Below are positions 24,441 through 36,030 of a stretch of DNA of 64,000 nt, piece by piece (position 1 is the first letter of the stretch; each line of letters starts with the position of its first letter). The position numbers and the translations under genes were made by a program. Source of the DNA: Siphonodentalium dalli (taxonomy: Eukaryota > Mollusca > Scaphopoda > Gadilida > Siphonodentaliidae); assembly GCA_032622095.1 (NCBI GenBank), contig CP136066.1:43909835-43973834 (forward strand), written 5' to 3'. Below the pieces are notes generated by a model. It made no database searches. It was not told the DNA's origin and worked only from the letters and a program-made list of their open reading frames with translations.

Positions 24441-25397
24441 GTGCTAACAAATTGGAGATTTCCCTCAACTCAGTTAATTTGATTATTTCAGTTTTATTTA
24501 GTTCCAAATTCATTGTGTTATATGACATATCAATCGTTGATGGGTAAATGCTCTTCGTTACGTTTCAACTATTGAGTTTTCACACACTGTAGTTTTCGTT
24601 GGCTATATTTGTAGTATTCTTAGTATTTGGGTCATTATATACACAAAGCCAATGTGCATATTGTTTCTGCTTCAGTCTGTCTGCTTTTATGGACCTGTAT
24701 GTCCATGTTTCTTGATGCAATTTCATTGTCTATATGTTATGACGTATCAGGGCTCTGTTATTGGCAAATCATATATAAACGCTCTTTATATGGTTAAACC
24801 ATTAATTTCAGCATACGCTCCGGTCTGCAGTGGGTTTATGATATATTAATGCCATTAATTGACATTAAGTCATGTATAAACACTCTTTACATATGGCTGA
24901 ACTATTGATTTCTGCATACGCTTGGGTCTACTACAGTGGGTTTATGTAGGTATGACATATGTATAAATGCTCTACTATCAAGCTATGGCAATGATGGTCA
25001 ATCAGTTTGATATCCTCCCCATACAATATTTGTAAATGGCAGCAATAGGGGTTTCTTTTGAATGATTATCAAGCACATTCTGCCCAATGTCCCCCCTCCC
25101 TTTTGGTTGTTGTGTTATGACGTATATTTATTGTTAATTAGCGCATAAATGCTCTTTACTGTATGGCTCAACTTTATGGGAACATTTATATCATGTTCTC
25201 TGCTAAATGCAAAACATAAATGGCAATGTATATCAGTTGTTGGGATTTGTTGTAATGTATGTACTAATACTTATTTTGAAGACACTTGAAATTTAAAAAG
25301 TGCCATTTCACAAAACCTCATGATGCGTAATGATTCATTTTCGAAAGGCATATTAGAGAACACGAATATAGATACTATTTTTAAACTAAATTATTCG
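24441..25397 (+). repeat. Left arm of large inverted repeat
   Basis: Begins GTGCTAACAAATTGG at the satellite edge and is inverted, with scattered substitutions and small indels, at 26558-27560. Internally it has several degenerate modules with the core ATAAAYGCTCTTTA (near 24775, 24878, 24963 and 25144) followed by a 'gcatacgct' or 'atggct' stretch. It is non-coding: the 65-codon frame recurs in the other arm only because the DNA does. Confidence 0.9.
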
Positions 25398-26492
25398 TTG
25401 TATTATGAGTTCGACCATGTTTTAATTTTGTTTTTACCTTATTTTCAGTGTTGTATGAGTCCGACCATGTTTCAATTTTGTTTATTCCTTATTTTCAGTG
25501 TTGTATGAGTCCGACCATGTTTCAATTTTGTTTATTCCTTATTTTCAGTGTTGCATGAGTCCGTCCATGTTTCAATTTTGTTTATTCCTTATTTTCAGTG
25601 TTGAATGAGTCAGTCCATGTTTTAGTTTTGTTTATTCCTTATTTTCAGTGTTGTACGAGTCAGTCCATGTTTTAATTTTGTTTATACCTTATTTTCAGTG
25701 TTGTGGGAGTCCGACCATGTTTTAATTTTGTTTATTCCTTATTTTCAGTGTTGTACGAGTCGGTCCATGTTTTAATTTTGTTTATTCCTTATTTTCAGTG
25801 TTGCATGAGTCCGTCCATGTTTCAATTTTGTTTATTCCTTATTTTCAGTGTTGAATGAGTCAGTCCATGTTTTAGTTTTGTTTATTCCTTATTTTCAGTG
25901 TTGTACGAGTCAGTCCATGTTTTAATTTTGTTTATACCTTATTTTCAGTGTTGTGGGAGTCCGACCATGTTTTAATTTTGTTTATTCCTTATTTTCAGTG
26001 TGGTATGAGTCGGTCCATGTTTTAATTTTGTTTATTCCTTATTTTCAGTGTTGTATGAGTCAGTCCATGTTTTAATTTTGTTTATTCCTTATTTTCAGTG
26101 TTGTATGAGTCAGTCCATGTTTTAATTTTGTTTATACCTTATTTTCAGTGTTGTATGAGTCAGTCCATGTTTTAATTTTGTTTATACCTTATTTTCAGTG
26201 TTGTATGAGTCCGACCATGTTTTAATTTTGTTTATACCTTATTTTCAGTGTTGTACGAGTCAGTCCATGTTTTAATTTTGTTTATACCTTATTTTCAGTG
26301 TTGTATGAGTCCGACCATGTTTTAATTTTGTTTATACCTTATTTTCAGTGTTGTATGAGTCAGTCCATGTTTTAATTTTGTTTATACCTTATTTTCAGTG
26401 TTGTATGAGTAATGTTTTAATTTTTGTCCCCCTTATTCAGTGTTGGTTGAGTCAGACCATGTTTTAATATTTTGTTTACCTTATTTTCAGTG
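25398..26492 (+). repeat. 50-bp tandem array between the arms, about 20 copies
   Basis: Period is exactly 50 bp from about 25451 to 26400 (example unit 25501-25550), with degenerate edge copies. Every unit holds GTTTATTCCTTATTTTCAG or the ATACC variant. The sequence at 25551-25750 recurs at 25801-26000, giving a 250-bp higher-order period. Confidence 0.95.
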
Positions 26493-26557
26493 TAAAATGT
26501 ATATTGTAGAATATATGATTTGGTTCATTCGATAATTTTTGAAAAATGTTTTATATA

Positions 26558-27560
26558 CGAATAATTCAGTTTTAAAATAGTATCTATATTCGCGTTATCT
26601 AATATGCCTTTCGAAAATGAGTCGATCATTACGCATCATGAGGTTTTGCGAAATGGCACTTAAATTTCCCTGTTGTAGCAGGTTGTAGACCAAGTATCTT
26701 TAAAATAAGTATTAGTTATACATACATACAACAAATCCCAACAACTGATATACATCGCCATTTATGTTTTGCATTTAGCAGAGAACATGATATAAGTGTT
26801 CCCATAAAGTTGAGCCATACAGTAAAGAGCATTTATGCGCGAATCGCTAATTAACAATAAATATACGTCATAACACAACAACCACAAGGGAGGGGGGGAC
26901 ATTGGGCAGAAATGGCGCTTAATAAACATTCAAAAGAAACCCCTGTTGCTGTCATTTACAAATACTGTATGGGGAGGATATCAAACTGATTGACCATCGT
27001 CGCCATAGCTTGATAGTAGAGCATTTATACATATGTCATACCGACATAAACCCACTGTAGTAGACCCAAGCGTATGCAGAAATCAATAGTTCAGCCCTAT
27101 GTAAAGAGTGTTTATACATGACTTAATGTCAATTAATGGCATTAATATATCATAAACCCACTGCAGACCGGAGCGTATGCTGAAATTAATAGTTTAACCA
27201 TATAAAGAGCGTTTATATATGATTTGCCAATAACAGAGCCCTGATACGTCATAACATATAGACAATGAAATTGCATCAAGAAACATGGACATACAGGTCC
27301 ATAAAAGCAGACAGACTGAAGCAGAAACAATATGCACATTGGCTTTGTGTATATAATGACCCAAATACTAAGAATACTACAAATATAGCCAACGAAAACT
27401 ACAGTGTGTGAAAACTCAATAGTTGAACCGTAACAAAGAGCATTTACCCATCAACGATTGATATGTCATATAACACAATGAATTTGGAACTAAATAAAAC
27501 TGAAATAATCAAATTAACAAGATTGATCTGAGTTGAGGGAAATCTCCAATTTGTTAGCAC
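26558..27560 (-). repeat. Right arm of large inverted repeat
   Basis: Reverse complement of 24441-25397, ending GTTAGCAC at the inverted satellite. Small differences from the left arm, such as an extra ATCAATCTTG-type insertion near 27513-27525 and an extra GCGAATC near 26840, show that the arms have diverged. Confidence 0.9.
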
Positions 27561-27561
27561 T

Positions 27562-28121
27562 GTAGCGAAATGGTGAAAGTCGACCGCGGTAGCGAAATGG
27601 TGAAAGTCGACCGCGGTAGCGAAATGGTGAAAGTAAACCGCGGTAGCTTAATGGTGAAAGTAAACCGCGGTAGCGAAATGATGATAGTCAACCGCGGGTA
27701 GCGAAATGGTGATAGTCGACCACGGTAGCGAAATGGTGATAGTCGACCGCGGTAGCGAAATGGTGATAGTAAACCGCGGTAGCGAAATAGTGAAAGTAAA
27801 CCGCGGTAGCGAAATGATGATAGTCGACCGCGATAGCAAAATGGTGAAAGTCGACCGCGGTAGCAAAATGATGATAGTCGACCGCGATAGCGAAATGGTG
27901 AAAGTCGACCGCGGGTAGCGAAATGGTGAAAGTCGACCGCGGTAGCGAAGTGGTGAAAGTAAACCGCGGTAGCAAAATGGTGAAAGTAAACCGCGGTAGC
28001 GAAATGATGATAGTCGACCGCGATAGCGAAATGGTGAAAGTCGACCGCGGTATCGAAATGGTGAAAGTCGACCGCGGGTAGCGAAATGGGCGATAGCGAA
28101 ATGGTGAAAGTCGACAGCGGT
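27562..28121 (-). repeat. 27-bp satellite, inverted block (about 20 units)
   Basis: The same 27-bp module as at 11207-24440 but on the opposite strand. It is nearly all of the TTTCACCATTTCGC form and almost lacks the 15-bp module. A few units have an extra G (CCGCGGG), and variants replace GTCGACC with GTAAACC or GTCAACC. Confidence 0.95.
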
Positions 28122-28334
28122 AATGCGTCATTACGCATCATGAGGTTTTGAGAAATGGCACTTAATTTTCCTGTTGTCGACTAAATAGCACTGAAAAAGA
28201 TTTTTTTTTTATTTGGTGCATAAGAAACATAATATTTTCAAACATCTTTAAAATAAGTATCAGGTATACATGATATAAATGTTCCCATAAAGTTGAGCCA
28301 TACAGTAAAGAGCTTTTTATGTGAATTGCTAATT
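28122..28334. repeat. Partial, diverged third copy of arm sequence
   Basis: TCATTACGCATCATGAGG at about 28129 restarts the sequence of 26629 onward, in the same orientation. It keeps CATCTTTAAAATAAGTAT and GTTGAGCCATACAGTAAAG with deletions between. A T-rich run lies at about 28200-28212. Confidence 0.75.
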
Positions 28335-28712
28335 AACGATAAATATACGTCGTACCACAACAACAAACAACAAGGGAAGAAATGGTCAAAATATATATTT
28401 GAAGGCTATATTTATAAATATATTAACGATAAATATACGTCATACCACAACAACAAGGGCAGAAATGTTGCTCGATAATTAGTCAAAATATATATTTGAA
28501 GGCTATATTTATAAATATATTAACGATAAATATACGTCATACCACAACAACAAGGGCAGAAATGATGCTCGATAATTAGTGAAAATATATATTTGAAGGC
28601 TATATTTATAAATATATTAACGATAAATATACGTCATACCACAACAACAAGGGCAGAAATGGTGCTCGATAATTAGTCAAAATATATATTTGAAGGCTAT
28701 ATTTATAAATAT
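28335..28712. repeat. 97-bp tandem repeat, four copies
   Basis: Copies start with AACGATAAATATACGTC at 28335, 28425, 28522 and 28619 (spacing 90, 97, 97). Each continues with ACAACAACAAGGG, CAGAAATG and TATATTTGAAGGCTATATTT. The start matches arm sequence near 26850-26915, so the unit appears to have been amplified from the arm. Confidence 0.9.
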
Positions 28713-28765
28713 AAAATATAACAATTTATAAAATAAAATTCATTCTGGCAGTCTAAAGCCTACGA

Positions 28766-30403
28766 GTTACAAACCACCATATGTGAATGGTGTATGTGAA
28801 TGGTGTCTGACATATTACGAACTTTGATAATACGTTTACTTTTGTTTGTTGGCATTGTGAGGAAGTTGTCTCTCTCGTCTATTTAACGATGCACATTGTG
28901 AATTGTTTTAATAATGCAATAATTTAAACTCCCACCAATAAACACAGCACTGGTGCTTTATTTCATCTGTATAACAGATTTAAGACTATAAAAATGATGA
29001 GTAAGGATAGGAATGAAGAACACTATACGAAAACAATATTAGTATGTACATGATGTTTCTCTAGGGGAACTCAAACCACGCATCTTGACATGAAACATGC
29101 TTTATCAGGTTTTGACCTGCAGATAAATACAAACAAATAATTACAAATAACTGATGTACAATCAAGTTCATTTCCATACAGAATTTCCAAGTAAAATATA
29201 AATAGACATGAAATAATGATAAATATGTTAATATATAACATCAAATCTGTATGCATGGGAGATGCAATTACCAACCATATGCATTTGACATAGCACACGG
29301 CCACAAGCATGTGATATACCGTTAGCAGGAATTATACGCATGTGATATGGACATCCGACCACATGCGTGCAATATAGCAGCAATTTGGACATCAGATCAC
29401 AGGCATGCGATATAGCAATCAGCCCACACACATGTGACATAGGTATATATAGCCACATGCATGTGATATTGCAACACAAATATAAATATGTAAACATGAG
29501 ATGAATGCAAATATAATATAACTTATCAAGAGAATGGTTCAGTAAAACAGTAAGATGCCAGATAAACTAATATAAGAAATGCTTAGCAGGATTGTAATTT
29601 GCATGTGAGTCATGCAATTCACAGCCCTAGGGCCTGGTATACCCAATTATAAACAAGATAAAGCACGAAAAGTAATGTTAGTTAACGTACACATTGGCGG
29701 GCTATAGTTCCCAATATGCCATAGTAATGTATATCAGTGTTCAGTTCGCAACATCCAAGGTCGGAGCCAATTAAGCTCGAAAGTATCAGATCGGATTCCA
29801 AATTCACAAACTATTAAGAGTCTATCACAATTCAGTCACCAAGAACAGACCCACTAAAATGCTGTCGCATTGTGCACATGCAGTCTTATCACCGGTCTGG
29901 TGATACACATGCAGTCTTATCACCGGTCTGGTGATACACATGAGTGTATCACAGTAGCATTACTGACACACGACTTATCACGTGTTGTCACTGTAACCGG
30001 TTCACTGTAGTAACTGGTTCACTGTAGTGACTGGCTTGCCGTAGTGACTGGTTCGCCATAGTGAATGGTTCGCCATAGTGAAATGGTTATTTGGGCTGTG
30101 AAATAGTAAACATTTGTGTAATTTTGGGCTGTAGAAACTGCGTACCAGATGTTGAATTCCGAATATCCAGCATTAAATTGTGCATATAAAACCTGTGTAC
30201 CAATTAGAAGATATATATTAATCCTAAGTAACACCTGAAAATGGTATGAATAGCTTGATATGATCAGTAAAGACCGTTTATATATGATTTGTCAACTAAC
30301 TGACACATAATATACGTCCTAATATATACATAAACCTACTGTAGACCAGAAATAAATAATTTGGTGAAAATTATCTACACAAATCCATTGTTGACCCAAT
30401 ACA
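28766..30403. repeat. 1.64-kb unit, copy 1
   Basis: Runs from GTTACAAACCACC to CCCAATACAG, where the 12-bp array starts. It recurs at 34393-36030 with the same length and at 32209-33693 lacking the first 155 bp. The few mismatches I saw suggest well under 1% divergence. It contains degenerate repeats with ATGCATGTGATAT-type cores (about 29240-29475), a hairpin pair, a 17-bp minisatellite and, near 30265-30350, sequence related to the arm modules. The 79-, 89- and 71-codon minus-strand frames have no recognisable domain and are shared only because the DNA is shared. Confidence 0.92.
29876..30090. repeat. Hairpin pair and 17-bp minisatellite inside the unit
   Basis: Two 31-bp repeats each contain TATCACCGGTCTGGTGATA (stem TATCACC/GGTGATA). 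They are followed at about 29988-30090 by six 17-bp repeats of the type CTGTAGTGACTGGTTCA, drifting towards CCATAGTGAATGGTTCG. Both structures recur in copies 2 and 3. Confidence 0.85.
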
Positions 30404-32208
30404 GTGGTTGTATTAGTTGTTGTATTAGTTGTTGTATTAGTTGTTGTATTAGTTGTTGTATTAGTTGTTGTATTAGTTGTTGTATTAGTTGTTGTATTAG
30501 TGGTTGTATTAGTTCTTGTATTAGTTCTTGTATTAGTTGTTGTATTAGTGGTTGTATTAGTGGTTGTATTAGTGGTTGTATTAGTGGTTGTATTAGTGGT
30601 TGTATTAGTGGTTGTATTAGTGGTTGTATTAGTGGTTGTATTAGTGGTTGTATTAGTGGTTGTATTAGTGGTTGTATTAGTGGTTGTATTAGTGGTTGTA
30701 TTAGTGGTTGTATTAGTGGTTGTATTAGTTGTTGTATTAGTGGATGTATTAGTTGTTGTATTAGTTGTTGTATTAGTTCTTGTATTAGTTCTTGTATTAG
30801 TTCTTGTATTAGTTCTTGTATTAGTTCTTGTATTAGTTCTTGTATTAGTTCTTGTATTAGTTCTTGTATTAGTTCTTGTATTAGTTCTTGTATTAGTGGT
30901 TGTATTAGTTGTTGTATTAGTTGTTGTATTAGTTGTTGTATTAGTTGTTGTATTAGTTGTTGTATTAGTTCTTGTATTAGTTCTTGTATTAGTTCTTGTA
31001 TTAGTTCTTGTATTAGTTCTTGTATTAGTTCTTGTATTAGTTCTTGTATTAGTTCTTGTATTAGTTCTTGTATTAGTTCTTGTATTAGTTCTTGTATTAG
31101 TTCTTGTATTAGTTCTTGTATTAGTTCTTGTATTAGTTGTTGTATTAGTTGTTGTATTAGTTGTTGTATTAGTTGTTGTATTAGTTGTTGTATTAGTTGT
31201 TGTATTAGTTGTTGTATTAGTTGTTGTATTAGTGACAATTAGTTGTATTAGTTGTTGTATTAGTTGTTGTATTAGTTGTTGTATTAGTTGTTGTATTAGT
31301 TGTTGTATTAGTGGTTGTATTAGTGGTTGTATTAGTGGTTGTATTAGTGGTTGTATTAGTGGTTGTATTAGTGGTTGTATTAGTTGTTGTATTAGTTGTT
31401 GTATTAGTTGTTGTATTAGTTGTTGTATTAGTTGTTGTATTAGTTGTTGTATTAGTTGTTGTATTAGTTGTTGTATTAGTTGTTGTATTAGTTGTTGTAT
31501 TAGTTGTTGCATTAGTTGTTGCATTAGTTGTTGTATTAGTGACAATTAGTTGTATTAGTTCTTGTATTAGTTGTTGTATTAGTTGTTGTATTAGTGGTTG
31601 TATTAGTTCTTGTATTAGTGGTTGTATTAGTGGTTGTATTAGTGGTTGTATTAGTGGTTGTATTAGTTGTTGTATTAGTTGTTGTATTAGTTCTTGTATT
31701 AGTTCTTGTATTAGTTCTTGTATTAGTTCTTGTATTAGTTCTTGTATTAGTTCTTGTATTAGTTCTTGTATTAGTTCTTGTATTAGTTCTTGTATTAGTT
31801 GTTGTATTAGTTCTTGTATTAGTTCTTGTATTAGTTCTTGTATTAGTTCTTGTATTAGTTCTTGTATTAGTTGTTGTATTAGTTGTTGTATTAGTTGTTG
31901 TATTAGTTCTTGTATTAGTTGTTGTATTAGTTGTTGTATTAGTTCTTGTATTAGTGGTTGTATTAGTTGTTGTATTAGTTGTTGTATTAGTGGTTGTATT
32001 AGTTGTTGTATTAGTTGTTGTATTAGGTGTTGTATTAGTTGTTGTATTAGTTCTTGTATTAGTGGTTGTATTAGTGGTTGTATTAGTTGTTGTATTAGTT
32101 GTTGTATTAGTGGTTGTATTAGTTGTTGTATTAGTTGTTGTATTAGTGGTTGTATTAGTTGTTGTATTAGTTGTTGTTAGTTGTTGTATTAGTTGTTGTA
32201 TTAGTTGT
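30404..32208. repeat. 12-bp minisatellite array 1
   Basis: Units TTGTTGTATTAG, TGGTTGTATTAG and TTCTTGTATTAG, with rare variants, over 1.8 kb. TGACAATTAG interrupts near 31231 and 31540. Two forward and two reverse frames are free of stops, which explains the V/L, C/I/S, Q/L/I and T/N repeat peptides. Not coding. Confidence 0.97.
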
Positions 32209-33693
32209 ATAATTTAAACTCCCACCAATAAACACAGCACTGGTGCTTTATTTCATCTGTATAACAGATTTAAGACTATAAAAATGATGAGTAAGGATAG
32301 GAATGAAGAACACTATACGAAAACAATATTAGTATGTACATGATGTTTCTCTAGGGGAACTCAAACCACGCATCTTGACATGAAACATGCTTTATCAGGT
32401 TTTGACCTGCAGATAAATACAAACAAATAATTACAAATAACTGATGTACAATCAAGTTCATTTCCATACAGAATTTCCAAGTAAAATATAAATAGACATG
32501 AAATAATGATAAATATGTTAATATATAACATCAAATCCGTATGCATGGGAGATGCAATTACCAACCATATGCATTTGACATAGCACACAGCCACAAGCAT
32601 GTGATATACCGTTAGCAGGGATTATACGCATGTGATATGGACATCCGACCACATGCGTGCAATATAGCAGCAATTTGGACATCAGATCACAGGCATGCGA
32701 TATAGCAATCAGCCCACACACATGTGACATAGGTATATATAGCCACATGCATGTGATATTGCAACACAAATATAAATATGTAAACATGAGATGAATGCAA
32801 ATATAATATAACTTATCAAGAGAATGGTTCAGTAAAACAGTAAGATGCCAGATAAACTAATATAAGAAATGCTTAGCAGGATTGTAATTTGCATGTGAGT
32901 CATGCAATTCACAGCCCTAGGGCCTGGTATACCCAATTATAAACAAGATAAAGCACGAAAAGTAATGTTAGTTAACGTACACATTGGCGGGCTATAGTTC
33001 CCAATATGCCATAGTAATGTATATCAGTGTTCAGTTCGCAACATCCAAGGTCGGAGCCAATTAAGCTCGAAAGTATCAGATCGGATTCCAAATTCACAAA
33101 CTATTAAGAGTCTATCACAATTCAGTCACCAAGAACAGACCCACTAAAATGCTGTCGCATTGTGCACATGCAGTCTTATCACCGGTCTGGTGATACACAT
33201 GCAGTCTTATCACCGGTCTGGTGATACACATGAGTGTATCACAGTAGCATTACTGACACACGACTTATCACGTGTTGTCACTGTAACCGGTTCACTGTAG
33301 TAACTGGTTCACTGTAGTGACTAGCTTGCCGTAGTGACTGGTTCGCCATAGTGAATGGTTCGCCATAGTGAAATGGTTATTTGGGCTGTGAAATAGTAAA
33401 AATTTGTGTAATTTTGGGCTGTAGAAACTGCGTACCAGATGTTGAATTCCGAATATCCAGCATTAAATTGTGCATATAAAACCTGTGTACCAATTAGAAG
33501 ATATATATTAATCCTAAGTAACACCTGAAAATGGTATGAATAGCTTGATATGATCAGTAAAGACCGTTTATATATGATTTGTCAACTAACTGACACATAA
33601 TATACGTCCTAATATATACATAAACCTACTGTAGACCAGAAATAAATAATTTGGTGAAAATTATCTACACAAATCCATTGTTGACCCAATACA
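32209..33693. repeat. 1.5-kb unit, copy 2 (left-truncated)
   Basis: Matches copy 1 from 28919 to 30403 at offset 3290. Its left edge lies inside array DNA at a TTGTATAATTTAAAC junction. Single-base differences from copy 1 are few, for example near 32527, 32589 and 33325. Confidence 0.92.
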
Positions 33694-34392
33694 GTGGTTG
33701 TATTAGTTGTTGTATTAGTTGTTGTATTAGTTGTTGTATTAGTTGTTGTATTAGTTGTTGTATTAGTGGTTGTATTAGTTGTTGTATTAGTTGTTGTATT
33801 AGTGGTTGTATTAGTTGTTGTATTAGTTGTTGTATTAGTTGTTGTATTAGTTGTTGTATTAGTTGTTGTATTAGTTGTTGTATTAGTTGTTGTATTAGTT
33901 GTTGTATTAGTTGTTGTATTAGTTGTTGTATTAGTTGTTGTATTAGTGGTTGTATTAGTTGTTGTATTAGTGGTTGTATTAGTGGTTGTATTAGTTGTTG
34001 TATTAGTGGTTGTATTAGTTGTTGTATTAGTTGTTGTATTAGTTGTTGTATTAGTTGTTGTATTAGTTGTTGTATTAGTGGTTGTATTAGTTGTTGTATT
34101 AGTTGTTGTATTAGTGGTTGTATTAGTTGTTGTATTAGTGGTTGTATTAGTTGTTGTATTAGTTGTTGTATTAGTGGTTGTATTAGTTGTTGTATTAGTT
34201 GTTGTATTAGTTGTTGTATTAGTTGTTGTATTAGTTGTTGTATTAGTTGTTGTATTAGTGGTTGTATTAGTGGTTGTATTAGTGGTTGTATTAGTTGTTG
34301 TATTAGTTGTTGTATTAGTTGTTGTATTAGTTGTTGTATTAGTTGTTGTATTAGTGGTTGTATTAGTTGTTGTATTAGTTGTTGTATTAGTT
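33694..34392. repeat. 12-bp minisatellite array 2
   Basis: About 700 bp made only of the TTGTTG and TGGTTG forms. The TTCTTG form common in arrays 1 and 3, and the TGACAATTAG interruption, are absent. Confidence 0.97.
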
Positions 34393-36030
34393 GTTACAAA
34401 CCACCATATGTGAATGGTGTATGTGAATGGTGTCTGACATATTACGAACTTTGATAATACGTTTACTTATGTTTGTTGGCATTGTGAGGAAGTTGTCTCT
34501 CTCGTCTATTTAACGATGCACATTGTGAATTGTTTTAATAATGCAATAATTTAAACTCCCACCAATAAACACAGCACTGGTGCTTTATTTCATCTGTATA
34601 ACAGATTTAAGACTATAAAAATGATGAGTAAGGATAGGAATGAAGAACACTATACGAAAACAATATTAGTATGTACATGATGTTTCTCTAGGGGAACTCA
34701 AGCCACGCATCTTGACATGAAACATGCTTTATCAGGTTTTGACCTGCAGATAAATACAAACAAATAATTACAAATAACTGATGTACAATCAAGTTCATTT
34801 CCATACAGAATTTCCAAGTAAAATATAAATAGACATGAAATAATGATAAATATGTTAATATATAACATCAAATCCGTATGCATGGGAGATGCAATTACCA
34901 ACCATATGCATTTGACATAGCACACGGCCACAAGCATGTGATATACCGTTAGCAGGGATTATATGCATGTGATATGGACATCCGACCACATGCGTGCAAT
35001 ATAGCAGCAATTTGGACATCAGATCACAGGCATGCGATATAGCAATCAGCCCACACACATGTGACATAGGTATATATAGCCACATGCATGTGATATTGCA
35101 ACACAAATATAAATATGTAAACATGAGATGAATGCAAATATAATATAACTTATCAAGAGAATGGTTCAGTAAAACAGTAAGATGCCAGATAAACTAATAT
35201 AAGAAATGCTTAGCAGGATTGTAATTTGCATGTGAGTCATGCAATTCACAGCCCTAGGGCCTGGAATACCCAATTATAAACAAGATAAAGCACGAAAAGT
35301 AATGTTAGTTAACGTACACATTGGCGGGCTATAGTTCCCAATATGCCATAGTAATGTATATCAGTGTTCAGTTCGCAACATCCAAGGTCGGAGCCAATTA
35401 AGCTCGAAAGTATCAGATCGGATTCCAAATTCACAAACTATTAAGAGTCTATCACAATTCAGTCACCAAGAACAGACCCACTAAAATGCTGTCGCATTGT
35501 GCACATGCAGTCTTATCACCGGTCTGGTGATACACATGCAGTCTTATCACCGGTCTGGTGATACACATGAGTGTATCACAGTAGCATTACTGACACACGA
35601 CTTATCACGTGTTGTCACTGTAACCGGTTCACTGTAGTAACTGGTTCACTGTAGTGACTGGCTTGCCGTAGTGACTGGTTCGCCATAGTGAATGGTTCGC
35701 CATAGTGAAATGGTTATTTGGGCTGTGAAATAGTAAAAATTTGTGTAATTTTGGGCTGTAGAAACTGCGTACCAGATGTTGAATTCCGAATATCCAGCAT
35801 TAAATTGTGCATATAAAACCTGTGTACCAATTAGAAGATATATATTAATCCTAAGTAACACCTGAAAATGGTATGAATAGCTTGATATGATCAGTAAAGA
35901 CCGTTTATATATGATTTGTCAACTAACTGACACATAATATACGTCCTAATATATACATAAACCTACTGTAGACCAGAAATAAATAATTTGGTGAAAATTA
36001 TCTACACAAATCCATTGTTGACCCAATACA
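34393..36030. repeat. 1.64-kb unit, copy 3
   Basis: Matches copy 1 end to end at offset 5627 with no net indel. The left edge joins array 2 at GTTAC, a short overlap with array sequence. Confidence 0.92.

Noticed and set aside
11183-24482. Open frames of 4412, 4389, 3145 and 2648 codons on both strands of the satellite
   Set aside because: They overlap in several phases on both strands, repeat a few residues endlessly and follow from stop-free modules whose lengths are multiples of three. Variants show no synonymous bias.
29071-29497. 79- and 89-codon minus-strand frames repeated in all three units
   Set aside because: Their conservation equals that of the surrounding DNA, and the sequence is degenerate tandem repeat; no coding-type substitution pattern can be tested with so few differences.
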